Assembly: GCA_016874895.1 (NCBI GenBank)
Contig: VGSX01000218.1
Location: forward strand, 1 to 6,249
Origin: Deltaproteobacteria bacterium
GTDB lineage: Bacteria; Desulfobacterota; Desulfobaccia; Desulfobaccales; Desulfobaccaceae
Direction of reading: 5' to 3'
DNA: 6,249 bases
The notes below the pieces were generated by a model that was not told the origin of the DNA, ran no database searches, and worked only from the letters and a program-made list of their open reading frames with translations. Position numbers and translations under genes: made by a program. How positions within the stretch are numbered: the stretch's first letter is position 1; each line of letters opens with the position of its first letter. Positions 1 to 5,841 of the stretch are shown here, one piece after another.

Positions 1-107
1 GCAAACGTTCCCCGTGTTAGTGGAGGCCATAAGTAGTTATTTTAAAGGCAAAGCCCCAGATATCGCTTGGATTTCCCAAGCATAATCTTATACCCTGTGA
101 TCGATTA
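1..107 (-). pseudogene. Decayed continuation of the TonB receptor barrel
   Basis: After the receptor stop codon none of the three minus-strand frames stays open to the window edge without a stop. The frame shifted by +1, read from position 106, contains NPSDIW and GFAFKITTYGLH, then a stop at 19-17, then HGERL. This resembles the barrel region of TonB receptors where a segment like 'SPK-G-A--P...L-ANYG-GFR' occurs. I read it as a receptor remnant that has suffered a frameshift and internal deletion. The similarity is by eye, short and weak; the stretch could also be non-coding. Confidence 0.3.
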
Positions 108-1280
108 CTAAAATCCGGTGCTGAATTGCCTGAAATCATAGGAATTCATCGGCCTGAGGATGTTGTAATATTGAATGACCCGACAGATGTTGGTTCGGAC
201 GTCGTCTCGGCGCAATTCGTTGCCGATGACCAGGGACATTTGCTCGAACGGCCGATAATCATAAAGAAGACGCCAGCCGCAATAGTTAAACCTGGATTCA
301 TACCGGGTTTGCGGATTGGGCAAGAAGGTCCCCGCCTGGGCTTGCCACATATAGGCATAGTACAGGGAAGCGTGGAAGCCTTCCTCCCCATCCCGAGGAG
401 AGTAATTCAGGACAACATCTGCCAGTTCGCCGTCGCCCCGGTCATATAGGCTGGCGGCATCCTTCCGGTTCACTAGTCCCGCTTTCATTTGATCTATTCT
501 CAAAACCCCCGGGAATCCCCAGGTTCGTGCCACATAATGGGCTCGCACCGACAAATCCCCCTCCCCTAGAGGAATAGTGAACTTATTGAATAATTGGCCC
601 CGCTGGTAATCATAATTGTGGCGGTAACCGCCCCGGCTGTAGCCTTCCCAAACCAGGAACGGGGTTATATCGGCCAGGGATTTACTCCAGGATGGATCGC
701 TGATAACGCCCACACCCCGCCAGGTATCATAGGTGCCCCCATAACCTCCCAAACTGGGGGAGGGGTCCGACTTTTTGGTGATGAAATTAATTACTCCGCC
801 TAACGCGAAATTGCCATACAGAGCTGAAAAAGGTCCTTTAATGACCTCTAGGCGCTCGATCATTTCCGGGACCAGCCAGCCGATCTGGGTCTGCCCTTGT
901 GGCCAGTAGAGGGTGTTCACGGGCATGCCATCGACGAAAATGGCGGTGGATTGTTGGGTGTTAAACCCCCGCATGCCGATAAAATGGCCGATGTCGCCCC
1001 GGGCTACCTTATTAATCTGGACTCCCGGTATGGGGCGCAACATGTCCAGATAATCGCCGGTATAGGGCATCATTTGCAGGTCGTCCCGGGTGACGATATT
1101 AACCTTGGCCGGTAGCCCCTCGGGTTTAATGGTTATCTGGCTTTGCCTTTCCACCTGACGCTCGCTCTCCACCACTATTTCGTCTATAGCCTGTGCTCCG
1201 GGCGGCTCATCGCCGTAGCTCAAGCCGGCGCCTATCAGATACAGCAGCATCGTTAGCAATCCTATTCCTTGCCGCTTCAT
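108..1280 (-). CDS. TonB-dependent outer-membrane receptor, C-terminally truncated (probable pseudogene)
   Basis: This is an outer-membrane gated-transporter family protein. From the chosen start it has 390 residues. A signal peptide covers about residues 1-23 (MKRQ followed by a Leu-rich core, ending near LSYG). A TonB-box-like DEIVV sits at about residues 33-37. The plug domain follows, with typical segments such as MRGFNTQQSTAIFVDGMPV and IERLEVIKGPFSALYG...GGVINFITKK, and then aromatic-rich barrel strands. Family members usually have 600-700 residues; this one stops at a TAG after roughly half, at FRQFSTGF, so most of the barrel is missing. The in-frame ATG at 1352 gives a 24-residue hydrophilic N-terminal extension. 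ATG 1280 is preferred because it follows an AAGG/GGGGAG stretch and starts directly with the signal peptide. The gene lies downstream of cooC behind a structured leader. The substrate is unknown; nickel or a corrinoid is a context-based guess. Family assignment is very secure, functionality is doubtful. Confidence 0.9.
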   Translation of the reverse strand: MKRQGIGLLTMLLYLIGAGLSYGDEPPGAQAIDEIVVESERQVERQSQITIKPEGLPAKVNIVTRDDLQMMPYTGDYLDMLRPIPGVQINKVARGDIGHFIGMRGFNTQQSTAIFVDGMPVNTLYWPQGQTQIGWLVPEMIERLEVIKGPFSALYGNFALGGVINFITKKSDPSPSLGGYGGTYDTWRGVGVISDPSWSKSLADITPFLVWEGYSRGGYRHNYDYQRGQLFNKFTIPLGEGDLSVRAHYVARTWGFPGVLRIDQMKAGLVNRKDAASLYDRGDGELADVVLNYSPRDGEEGFHASLYYAYMWQAQAGTFLPNPQTRYESRFNYCGWRLLYDYRPFEQMSLVIGNELRRDDVRTNICRVIQYYNILRPMNSYDFRQFSTGF

Positions 1281-1368
1281 CTCCCCCCCCTTTATTTTCT
1301 TGTTATTGTTACCCCCTTGTGCGTACAATAGTTGAAGGGGGCGATGGGACATACCTCGGGCAGGCTCT

Positions 1369-1478
1369 CTTCCTGAGGCCGATCCCCTCTTTAGGGCAGG
1401 GCATCCCCGCCAAGGTACACCCCTGCCCTAAGTCTTTTGGCTGGGCCTTATTTCCTGTGCCTTCGCTTCCTCAGGAAG
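1369..1478 (-). ncRNA. Structured 5' leader of the TonB receptor gene, candidate cis-regulatory RNA
   Basis: On the minus strand the stretch between cooC and the receptor folds by two perfect inverted repeats. A 10-bp outer stem pairs CTTCCTGAGG (1478-1469, containing the cooC stop codon) with CCTCAGGAAG (1378-1369). An 11-bp inner stem pairs TTAGGGCAGGG (1431-1421) with CCCTGCCCTAA (1401-1391) around a 19-nt loop. No U-tract follows the inner stem, so it is not a simple terminator. The 3' arm of the outer stem could instead pair downstream (1378-1372 with 1364-1362 and 1357-1354), giving two mutually exclusive folds. The 3' part, TCAGGA followed by GCCTGCC, faintly resembles the B12-box end of cobalamin riboswitches, but the rest of that consensus is not seen. 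I cannot assign a known riboswitch class. Confidence 0.4.
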
Positions 1479-2271
1479 TTTTCAGGCAGCGGTCTAAAAA
1501 ACCAGTAATTTCCTGTTGTTCCACTGAGGTAAGTGATATTTCGAGCGGTCTTCCCTGAAGACAGGCCCTTTGGATCTCTTCATGAAGCCCCAGCTTGACA
1601 ATCACGGGTATACCGAGCTCGCTTAGTTTGCTGGCCACAATGCCTTCCTGTTCAGGTGTGCTGATCTTATTTATGATGGCGCCGGCAAATAACGCTCCGG
1701 CCGCTTTGGTCAACTCCATTACTTTAGCGGCCAATGAGATGGATTCCAGGGAAGGCTCCACTACACAGACAACCAAGTCAACGCTATTCTCTATCCCACG
1801 TCCGAAATGCTCGATGCCAGCCTCCAGGTCCACCAAGGCAACTTCATCAGGAGCCAGCTGCAATTTCCTGAGAAACTCCCGGGTCACCACTCCCATGGGA
1901 CAGGCGCAGCCTTCCAGAGCTTGATGAATTTTCCCGGTTGCCACCAACGCGTAACGGCCCTTTTGTGCCACGTTTTTCGGGGGAATAGTTCGGCTGGTGA
2001 TTTTTTCCAATTCCCAGATGCTCATCGCTGGTTCAGCTTCGCCTTTGGTAAATCCGGCGAGCATTTTTTGCTGGACGTATCTTTTGCCTCCCACCAGATT
2101 CATCAAAGGATCAGGGGGATGGTCAAAACCGAGCATCCAAGATAAACTTGCATTTGATTCATCGGAATCCAGGATAAGCACATCCTTGCCAATCTTGGTA
2201 AAAGCCTCGGCCAACAAAGCAAACACGGTGCTCTTACCGCTGCCACCTTTGCCACAAACACACATTTTCAT
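1471..2271 (-). CDS. cooC: CooC-type ATPase, nickel insertion accessory protein for CO dehydrogenase
   Basis: This cytoplasmic P-loop ATPase belongs to the MinD/ParA-like (SIMIBI) class, whose CooC members help load nickel into the C-cluster of carbon monoxide dehydrogenase. The 266-residue protein opens with the deviant Walker A GKGGSGKST (residues 7-15, signature Lys8). LDSDESN at 34-40 is the switch region with Asp37. GCACPMG at 121-127 gives the Cys-X-Cys pair (Cys122, Cys124) that binds metal at the CooC dimer interface. DLEAGIEHFGRG (148-159) is the second conserved switch motif. Length is normal for the family, and nothing indicates damage. ATG 2271 is chosen because AAGGA lies seven bases upstream. 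No CODH/ACS gene is in the window; upstream is a hairpin with a U-tract, downstream a TonB receptor. A paralogue serving another metalloenzyme is possible but less likely, given the CXC motif. Confidence 0.92.
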   Translation of the reverse strand: MKMCVCGKGGSGKSTVFALLAEAFTKIGKDVLILDSDESNASLSWMLGFDHPPDPLMNLVGGKRYVQQKMLAGFTKGEAEPAMSIWELEKITSRTIPPKNVAQKGRYALVATGKIHQALEGCACPMGVVTREFLRKLQLAPDEVALVDLEAGIEHFGRGIENSVDLVVCVVEPSLESISLAAKVMELTKAAGALFAGAIINKISTPEQEGIVASKLSELGIPVIVKLGLHEEIQRACLQGRPLEISLTSVEQQEITGFLDRCLKTS

Positions 2272-2321
2272 CTTTGCATCCTTCCCAATCGCCCGAACAG
2301 TATTTCCGGTCGGTTCACATT

Positions 2322-2375
2322 AAAAAAGGACCATGACGATCAAGCCTCGCAGGGCGCGTGACCTTCATGGTCCTT
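2322..2375 (-). terminator. Intrinsic terminator-like hairpin directly upstream of cooC
   Basis: The minus strand carries AAGGACCATGA (2375-2365) and its perfect 11-bp complement TCATGGTCCTT (2336-2326), followed by a run of six T (2327-2322, overlapping the end of the stem). The 28-nt loop can form a small GCC/GGC inner stem. It lies about 50 bases before the cooC ATG. As the preceding regulator already has its own terminator at 2655, this one either ends a separate short transcript from 2376-2654 or works as an attenuator in a cooC leader. Confidence 0.65.
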
Positions 2376-2654
2376 GCTTGCTTCCGATGAACAGCCGATT
2401 AAACGGCGATGCGGATAATCAGGAAAATCCGGCCTGGTCCATTACATCCGCATGGGGTTTATTCCTGCCTGGATTCTCAGGGCCATACCGAATCCCGATA
2501 AACGGGATGATTTCCTCGCGGTCACCCTGATGTTTTCTGAAAGGAGCCAACATCCGGTGGCGGAATCTTTCGGCCAGGCGAGCTTCTGTCTCGACATTCT
2601 CTGCGTTTCGCCGCCCGAGGTGACCACGCCAAAGACTTTAAAGCAGCTTCCACC
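2376..2654. other. Gene-poor stretch between two minus-strand terminators; possible small RNA or gene remnant
   Basis: I see no convincing gene here. It contains an 8-bp inverted repeat ATGCGGAT/ATCCGCAT (2409-2416 with 2446-2453) and a 6-bp hairpin ATCCCG/CGGGAT (2492-2497 with 2503-2508). On the minus strand a 73-codon frame (2663-2442) begins inside the upstream terminator and looks non-protein-like. Another minus frame, open from about 2640 to a stop at 2421-2419 with an internal ATG at 2553, encodes a more protein-like stretch including RKHQGDREEIIPFI. That recalls the N-terminal helix of NuoE/HndA-like NADH oxidoreductase subunits, so it may be a decayed fragment. No promoter could be picked with confidence. 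Confidence 0.35.
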
Positions 2655-2679
2655 AAAAAACATCCCCCGAATGGGGGAT
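2655..2679 (-). terminator. Intrinsic terminator of the methyltransferase-regulator transcript
   Basis: The minus strand has a perfect 7-bp stem ATCCCCC (2679-2673) / GGGGGAT (2668-2662) with a four-base ATTC loop. It is followed by G and six T (2660-2655). The GC-rich stem, tight loop and U-tract 41 bases after the regulator stop codon make a classic rho-independent terminator. Confidence 0.9.
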
Positions 2680-2719
2680 ACAGCTATTTTTGGGAAAATT
2701 TTTTCTTCATGCAGACGGT

Positions 2720-3577
2720 TCAGACCAGATTATGGCGGACCGCCCAGACCGCGGCCCGAGTCCGGTCTTTTACTCCCAATTTATTAAAAATGTTAATAAT
2801 ATGGCTCTTTATGGTGTGGTGGCTCAATTCTAACTGAGCCGCAATCTCCAGATTAGTAGCTCCTTGGGCCACCATCCTCAAGACCTCCCTCTCCCGGCTC
2901 GTAAGCGGGGTTATGGGACAACCGCCGGAACTTGCCTTAATCCCGAGACGATCTGCCGGGCTCTGCCCTACAGCAGGGTTGAATCGGCCGGGATCGAATT
3001 CAAGAGTAACCGTGGATACCAGATTCCCCTGATTATCCATCACCGGATAAACCGCCTGGGCCAATATGGGCTGGCAAAATCCAGGGCAATGTTCCGGCAG
3101 GGTTTGCTGCCGGCTCAAGGCCGCAGCAAAGGCCAAACAGGTAGGATAACCGCAGGCCCGACAGTTTGTTTGGGGCAGCAGCTTAAAAATATGGAGTGCC
3201 GGCACCGGATGCCAGCCCTGATAGTTAGGCTCCAGTTGATTCCGGCGACTATAGAGTTCATTCAGAAAATTAAGCAGTCGCTCCATGAAATCCAGGGCTT
3301 CCTGCCGGTCCGCAAAGGACGCACAAACGCCGTAGTCGCTATGGAGCCCGCACCAGAACCCATCCAGGACAAACCTGATAAATGGCAGTTTGGGGAAATA
3401 GCTGGCTGAGGCGGCCACCCTATTGATATACGGAAAAAGGTCGGAAATGTCTTGAGGCAGCCGGAAATGGGCGAACTTCAGATTGTCGGCCGGCGTCCCG
3501 TGCCGGACCGGCGGACCGCCATCTTTTAGAACAAAATCAGAATATTCCTGGAGCAATATAAGGGCCTGTTCGGCCAT
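2720..3577 (-). CDS. Fe-S domain-containing LuxR-type transcriptional regulator
   Basis: From the chosen start it has 285 residues. Residues 1-130 form an N-terminal domain I cannot name, with aromatic-rich segments such as DLFPYINR and PFIRFVLDG and a helical stretch ALDFMERLLNFLNELY. Residues 132-168 carry KLLPQTNCRACGYPTC...HCPGF: Cys139, Cys142, Cys147 and Cys164 in C-x2-C-x4-C-x16-C spacing, the pattern of the 4Fe-4S domain (PF04060 type) found in RnfB and the CODH/ACS corrinoid protein. A linker leads to a LuxR/GerE helix-turn-helix (about 224-285: LTSREREVL...GATNLEIA...HTIKSHIINIFNKLGV). There is no CheY-like receiver, so it is not a standard response regulator. The expected role is DNA binding tuned by Fe-S state, redox or metal; this is inference. 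ATG 3577 has AGGGA seven bases upstream; the in-frame ATG at 3745 lies deep inside the methyltransferase gene. The gene overlaps the methyltransferase end by 41 bases. Confidence 0.85.
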   Translation of the reverse strand: MAEQALILLQEYSDFVLKDGGPPVRHGTPADNLKFAHFRLPQDISDLFPYINRVAASASYFPKLPFIRFVLDGFWCGLHSDYGVCASFADRQEALDFMERLLNFLNELYSRRNQLEPNYQGWHPVPALHIFKLLPQTNCRACGYPTCLAFAAALSRQQTLPEHCPGFCQPILAQAVYPVMDNQGNLVSTVTLEFDPGRFNPAVGQSPADRLGIKASSGGCPITPLTSREREVLRMVAQGATNLEIAAQLELSHHTIKSHIINIFNKLGVKDRTRAAVWAVRHNLV

Positions 3578-4406
3578 TGGCAGTTCCCTGGCAAGTGTTA
3601 TGGGCCTTAACGCCCACGGCCTTAAAAAAAGTATAGCAAAAGACGCCGTCAGCCTCTGTCGTGCGGTGGAGGCCGGCGACCCCGCGGCCGAAAGCGTCTG
3701 GATCCGTGAGTCCCTGGGCAATGGCAGCGTCTCGGACTCCTGCAATCATGGCCGTAAAAGTTTTCCGGGTAAAACCCTCCACGAGCTCTGGCCTGCTGGC
3801 GTCGGCATACACCAGGCGGGGTGAAACCTGAATTTCAGCAAAGCCTGCCTCCCGCAGCAAGGGGTAGAGGGCCCGCCCTAGCATGGCATTGCCCCCTGCC
3901 CTGGTTTGCAGCTCCACCTGGCACTGGATCGCCCGTCGGGCCCACTCGCAGTCGGGATAAAAGTAGGCGGAGCCGTGATCGCCTTCAATGACCGTGATGG
4001 TACCGCCGGTTCTCAAAACCTGTCGGAGCGCCTGCAGGGCCAGCACCGGATGGGCTAAATGTTCCAGGACGAAGCAGACAAAGACGTGATCAAATGCTGC
4101 GGCCGCAAACGGCAGCCTGAAGATATCCGCCTCCATAATCTTGACATTGGTTAACCCGGCGTCCTGCACGGCCTGCCTGGCAGCCGCAACAGAGGTAGCG
4201 GACACATCAATCGAGGTAAATAACGCCTGGGGGCTTTGTCGGGCCAGCGTCAGGGTTTGTGCCCCCACGCCGCAGCCGGCTTCCAGGACAGTGTTTCCGG
4301 CTGGATAGGTGGTATCAGCATGTAACAGCTCCACCAGAGTCTTGGCCTGATCCTGCAGACGCTGGGCTTCTCTGAGATCATAGCCATGGACATAGCTGAG
4401 GTCCAT
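3537..4406 (-). CDS. Class I SAM-dependent methyltransferase
   Basis: This is a cytoplasmic Rossmann-fold methyltransferase of 289 residues with unknown substrate. Motif I is VLEAGCGVG at residues 40-48, the S-adenosylmethionine glycine loop. Asp67 in SIDVS is the acidic ribose-binding residue. ADIF (93-96) is the adenine-contact motif, and FDHVFVCFVLEHL (105-117) is the post-II motif of the UbiE/Methyltransf_11 type. The C-terminal half (GDHGSAYFYPDCEWARRAI and onward) is typical of a subfamily seen in anaerobes, with no known reaction that I can assign. The natural-looking end is near GVFCYTFFKAVGVK; about 20 further residues run into the regulator gene and look unconserved, so the stop may have moved downstream. 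ATG 4406 follows AAGGGA by seven bases and an extended -10 promoter about 50 bases upstream. The overlap with the regulator suggests co-transcription and translational coupling. Confidence 0.88.
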   Translation of the reverse strand: MDLSYVHGYDLREAQRLQDQAKTLVELLHADTTYPAGNTVLEAGCGVGAQTLTLARQSPQALFTSIDVSATSVAAARQAVQDAGLTNVKIMEADIFRLPFAAAAFDHVFVCFVLEHLAHPVLALQALRQVLRTGGTITVIEGDHGSAYFYPDCEWARRAIQCQVELQTRAGGNAMLGRALYPLLREAGFAEIQVSPRLVYADASRPELVEGFTRKTFTAMIAGVRDAAIAQGLTDPDAFGRGVAGLHRTTEADGVFCYTFFKAVGVKAHNTCQGTANGRTGPYIAPGIF

Positions 4407-4457
4407 CCGAGTTTCCCTTCCCTTGCAAAGGTGATAAAGAAATTGCAGCCAGGATTG

Positions 4458-4466
4458 ATTATATCA
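4458..4466 (-). promoter_or_regulatory. Extended -10 promoter for the methyltransferase-regulator pair
   Basis: The minus strand reads TGATATAAT at 4466-4458: a perfect TATAAT preceded by TG one base upstream, the extended -10 form that can work without a good -35 element. No good -35 match is visible at 16-18 bases. Transcription would start near 4451, giving a 5' untranslated region of about 45 bases with the methyltransferase Shine-Dalgarno at 4419-4414. This makes the pair an independent unit from the flavodoxin cluster. Confidence 0.55.
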
Positions 4467-4697
4467 TGGGGGCCAGGGTGTGATCAGAAGTTGTCCCTGT
4501 CGCCACCGGGCTGTAACAAAAAAGTCTTGACGGCGTTGAATGTCCAGAGAAAGACGACGGCCCGTCTCCAGGATGCAGTCTATGAAGCCTGTCTGGAAAT
4601 TTTTTCCCTTTGCAATACCTCGGTCCCGGTGAATATCTTCGCGCAGAACCGACCTCTTATTGGTGTCGGTACTGCCTTTTGTCAAACCGGCCGACAT
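4464..4697 (-). CDS. Weak hypothetical small ORF after the flavodoxin gene
   Basis: A 77-codon frame starts with an ATG that shares one base with the flavodoxin TAA (TAATG), an arrangement typical of translational coupling. It fills most of the otherwise empty 290 bases before the methyltransferase promoter. The peptide is charged (RSVLREDIHRDRGIAKG...) and ends LLITPWPP; I see no domain, membrane segment or cysteine motif, and I recognise no homologue. Its stop codon overlaps the extended -10 promoter. It could be a real small gene, a fragment of a lost gene, or chance; chance is the more likely reading. Confidence 0.2.
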   Translation of the reverse strand: MSAGLTKGSTDTNKRSVLREDIHRDRGIAKGKNFQTGFIDCILETGRRLSLDIQRRQDFFVTARWRQGQLLITPWPP

Positions 4698-5251
4698 TAC
4701 CGAGATACGACAGGCCCCTGAACTTGCAGAATTCCCTTAACCATCTCCGCCACCTGCCGGAGATCTTCATCATTGGGACGGCCGCTTATATCCCCCAAAC
4801 GTCCCATGGCGGAGAATCCCCGCCATTTGCCGTGGTATTCCCCCACCAGATACCATTCCGCCATCACCGGGATGCCCAGATGGTCCAGGATTTGTCCCAG
4901 ATACTTTCCCGTCGGTATAGCTTCATTCACCCCGGTATGGCCGCCGCCATAGGTGGCGTAAACTACTCCGATTTTATCCTGCCGGCAAGGGGCGCCGGGT
5001 TTGATCTCTCCCTGGGCCACATATTTCTGGCGCAGTCTGCTGCACAGGGTCCGGAGCGGTTTGCCGGGCAGCCATTCGTATACCCCGGAGCCCAGAAAAA
5101 TCAAATCGTAGGCCAACAGATCGACCTCGGCATGTGCGGTTGCCCTGATGGTATCCACCTGATGGCCGAGAGAGGTCGCGGTCGCCGCTATCTGGTCGGC
5201 CACCTTTTTGGTGTTGCCGGTGGAAGAAAAATACAGATTGAGTACTCTCAT
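4697..5251 (-). CDS. Flavodoxin family protein
   Basis: This is a small cytoplasmic FMN-binding electron carrier or oxidoreductase of 184 residues. The N-terminal strand VLNLYFSSTGNTKKVAD (residues 3-19) carries the phosphate-binding loop SSTGNT. LIFLGSGVYEWLPGKPL (around 50-66) fits the flavin-contacting '60s' loop, and VVYATYGGGHTGVNEA (around 97-112) the '90s' loop. Length is close to that of a single flavodoxin-like domain, with no appended ferredoxin cluster (no C-terminal Cys motif), so it is not an EFR1-type fusion. Two tandem ATGs exist at 5254 and 5251; AGGAGG at 5264-5259 is four bases from the first and seven from the second, so 5251 is preferred. It follows the DUF3786-like gene by about 100 bases and may share its transcript. 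Partner and pathway are unknown; low-potential electron transfer in anaerobic metabolism is a family-level inference. Confidence 0.88.
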   Translation of the reverse strand: MRVLNLYFSSTGNTKKVADQIAATATSLGHQVDTIRATAHAEVDLLAYDLIFLGSGVYEWLPGKPLRTLCSRLRQKYVAQGEIKPGAPCRQDKIGVVYATYGGGHTGVNEAIPTGKYLGQILDHLGIPVMAEWYLVGEYHGKWRGFSAMGRLGDISGRPNDEDLRQVAEMVKGILQVQGPVVSR

Positions 5252-5351
5252 CATCCATCCTCCTGCAATGGAATTTTTTATTGCGTTCAGGCAATTCGGC
5301 TCTGCAGCGCCGCGTTGTGCCGGTCAGGCCCCTCAGGCGTGAACCGTTGCA

Positions 5352-5831
5352 CTAGTTCCGGATCAAAAGCGGTATTTTGGGCAGTGCCTCAAACAGGATA
5401 ACCTGGTCACAGGCAACGCCTATTTCCGCCACGCGTCCGTTCATTCTGGGGCATACCTGTTGCAGCTCTGCCAGTCGGCCGGAGAACATGAGGCTGAGGG
5501 GCTTTTCCACATTGTTCACGAAGCCGCCGACAAAGGGTGCTGCATCCTTGAAGTCTTTGTAAGAAATCCAGTCGGCATCGGCAGGTTCAGTTTCAGGGCA
5601 CATCAGCAGATACTTGCAGAGGATGACGCTCACGGCATGATTCGGCCTGCATCCCTGTTCGTCCGTGATTCCCTGGGCCGATACCCGATGCGGCATGCCA
5701 TAAAATGGAATAAGGACACCTCCTGCCACCACCTGCACTCCCAGTCGGTCTGCTACCTTGCTTAGATCGATACGGGCAACCTGTTCCAGGTAGTCCCGAT
5801 AAATCTCATCGAAGATGTTTGCTTCCGCCAT
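5352..5831 (-). CDS. DUF3786-like protein, apparently C-terminally truncated
   Basis: This 159-residue protein is of unknown function. Its sequence matches my recollection of the DUF3786 family of anaerobic bacteria: IPFYGMPHRVS (residues 41-51), GCRPNHAVSVILCKYLLMCPE, then ISYKDFKDAAPFVGGF and FSGRLAEL, ending FEALPKIPLLIRN. Family members usually continue after 'ALP-IP-LL-F' with a stretch like NDxDExFPA and a final helical part; here a TAG comes right at this point, so about 40 residues seem missing. ATG 5831 is chosen over an in-frame ATG at 5861 because GGGAGGAG lies just upstream and 5861 is inside the preceding gene. That gene ends 10 bases upstream, so the two are surely co-transcribed. 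Such proteins often sit beside Fe-S and corrinoid genes, suggesting a link to anaerobic redox or C1 metabolism, not a defined role. Confidence 0.75.
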   Translation of the reverse strand: MAEANIFDEIYRDYLEQVARIDLSKVADRLGVQVVAGGVLIPFYGMPHRVSAQGITDEQGCRPNHAVSVILCKYLLMCPETEPADADWISYKDFKDAAPFVGGFVNNVEKPLSLMFSGRLAELQQVCPRMNGRVAEIGVACDQVILFEALPKIPLLIRN

Positions 5832-5841
5832 GATCTCCTCC

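Noticed and set aside
1281..1352. Upstream start of the TonB receptor at 1352
   Set aside because: It adds a hydrophilic stretch before the signal peptide and has no good ribosome binding site; ATG 1280 starts directly with the export signal.
1391..1431. The 11-bp hairpin after cooC as a simple intrinsic terminator
   Set aside because: No U-tract follows on the minus strand and the loop is 19 bases, so it fits a structured leader better.
1369..1478. Firm assignment of the leader as a cobalamin riboswitch
   Set aside because: Only a fragment resembling the B12 box is visible; the other conserved blocks of that riboswitch could not be found.
2452..2787. Plus-strand ORF of 111 codons across the terminator and the regulator end
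   Set aside because: It runs antisense over a clear terminator and the HTH-coding end of a real gene, and its peptide has no domain-like pattern.
2864..3409. Plus-strand ORF of 181 codons
   Set aside because: It is antisense to the Fe-S/LuxR gene, which has conserved motifs in the opposite strand.
4610..5401. Long plus-strand ORF of 263 codons opposite the flavodoxin gene
   Set aside because: It is the antisense shadow of the flavodoxin gene, whose FMN-binding motifs are unmistakable; the antisense peptide shows no family features.
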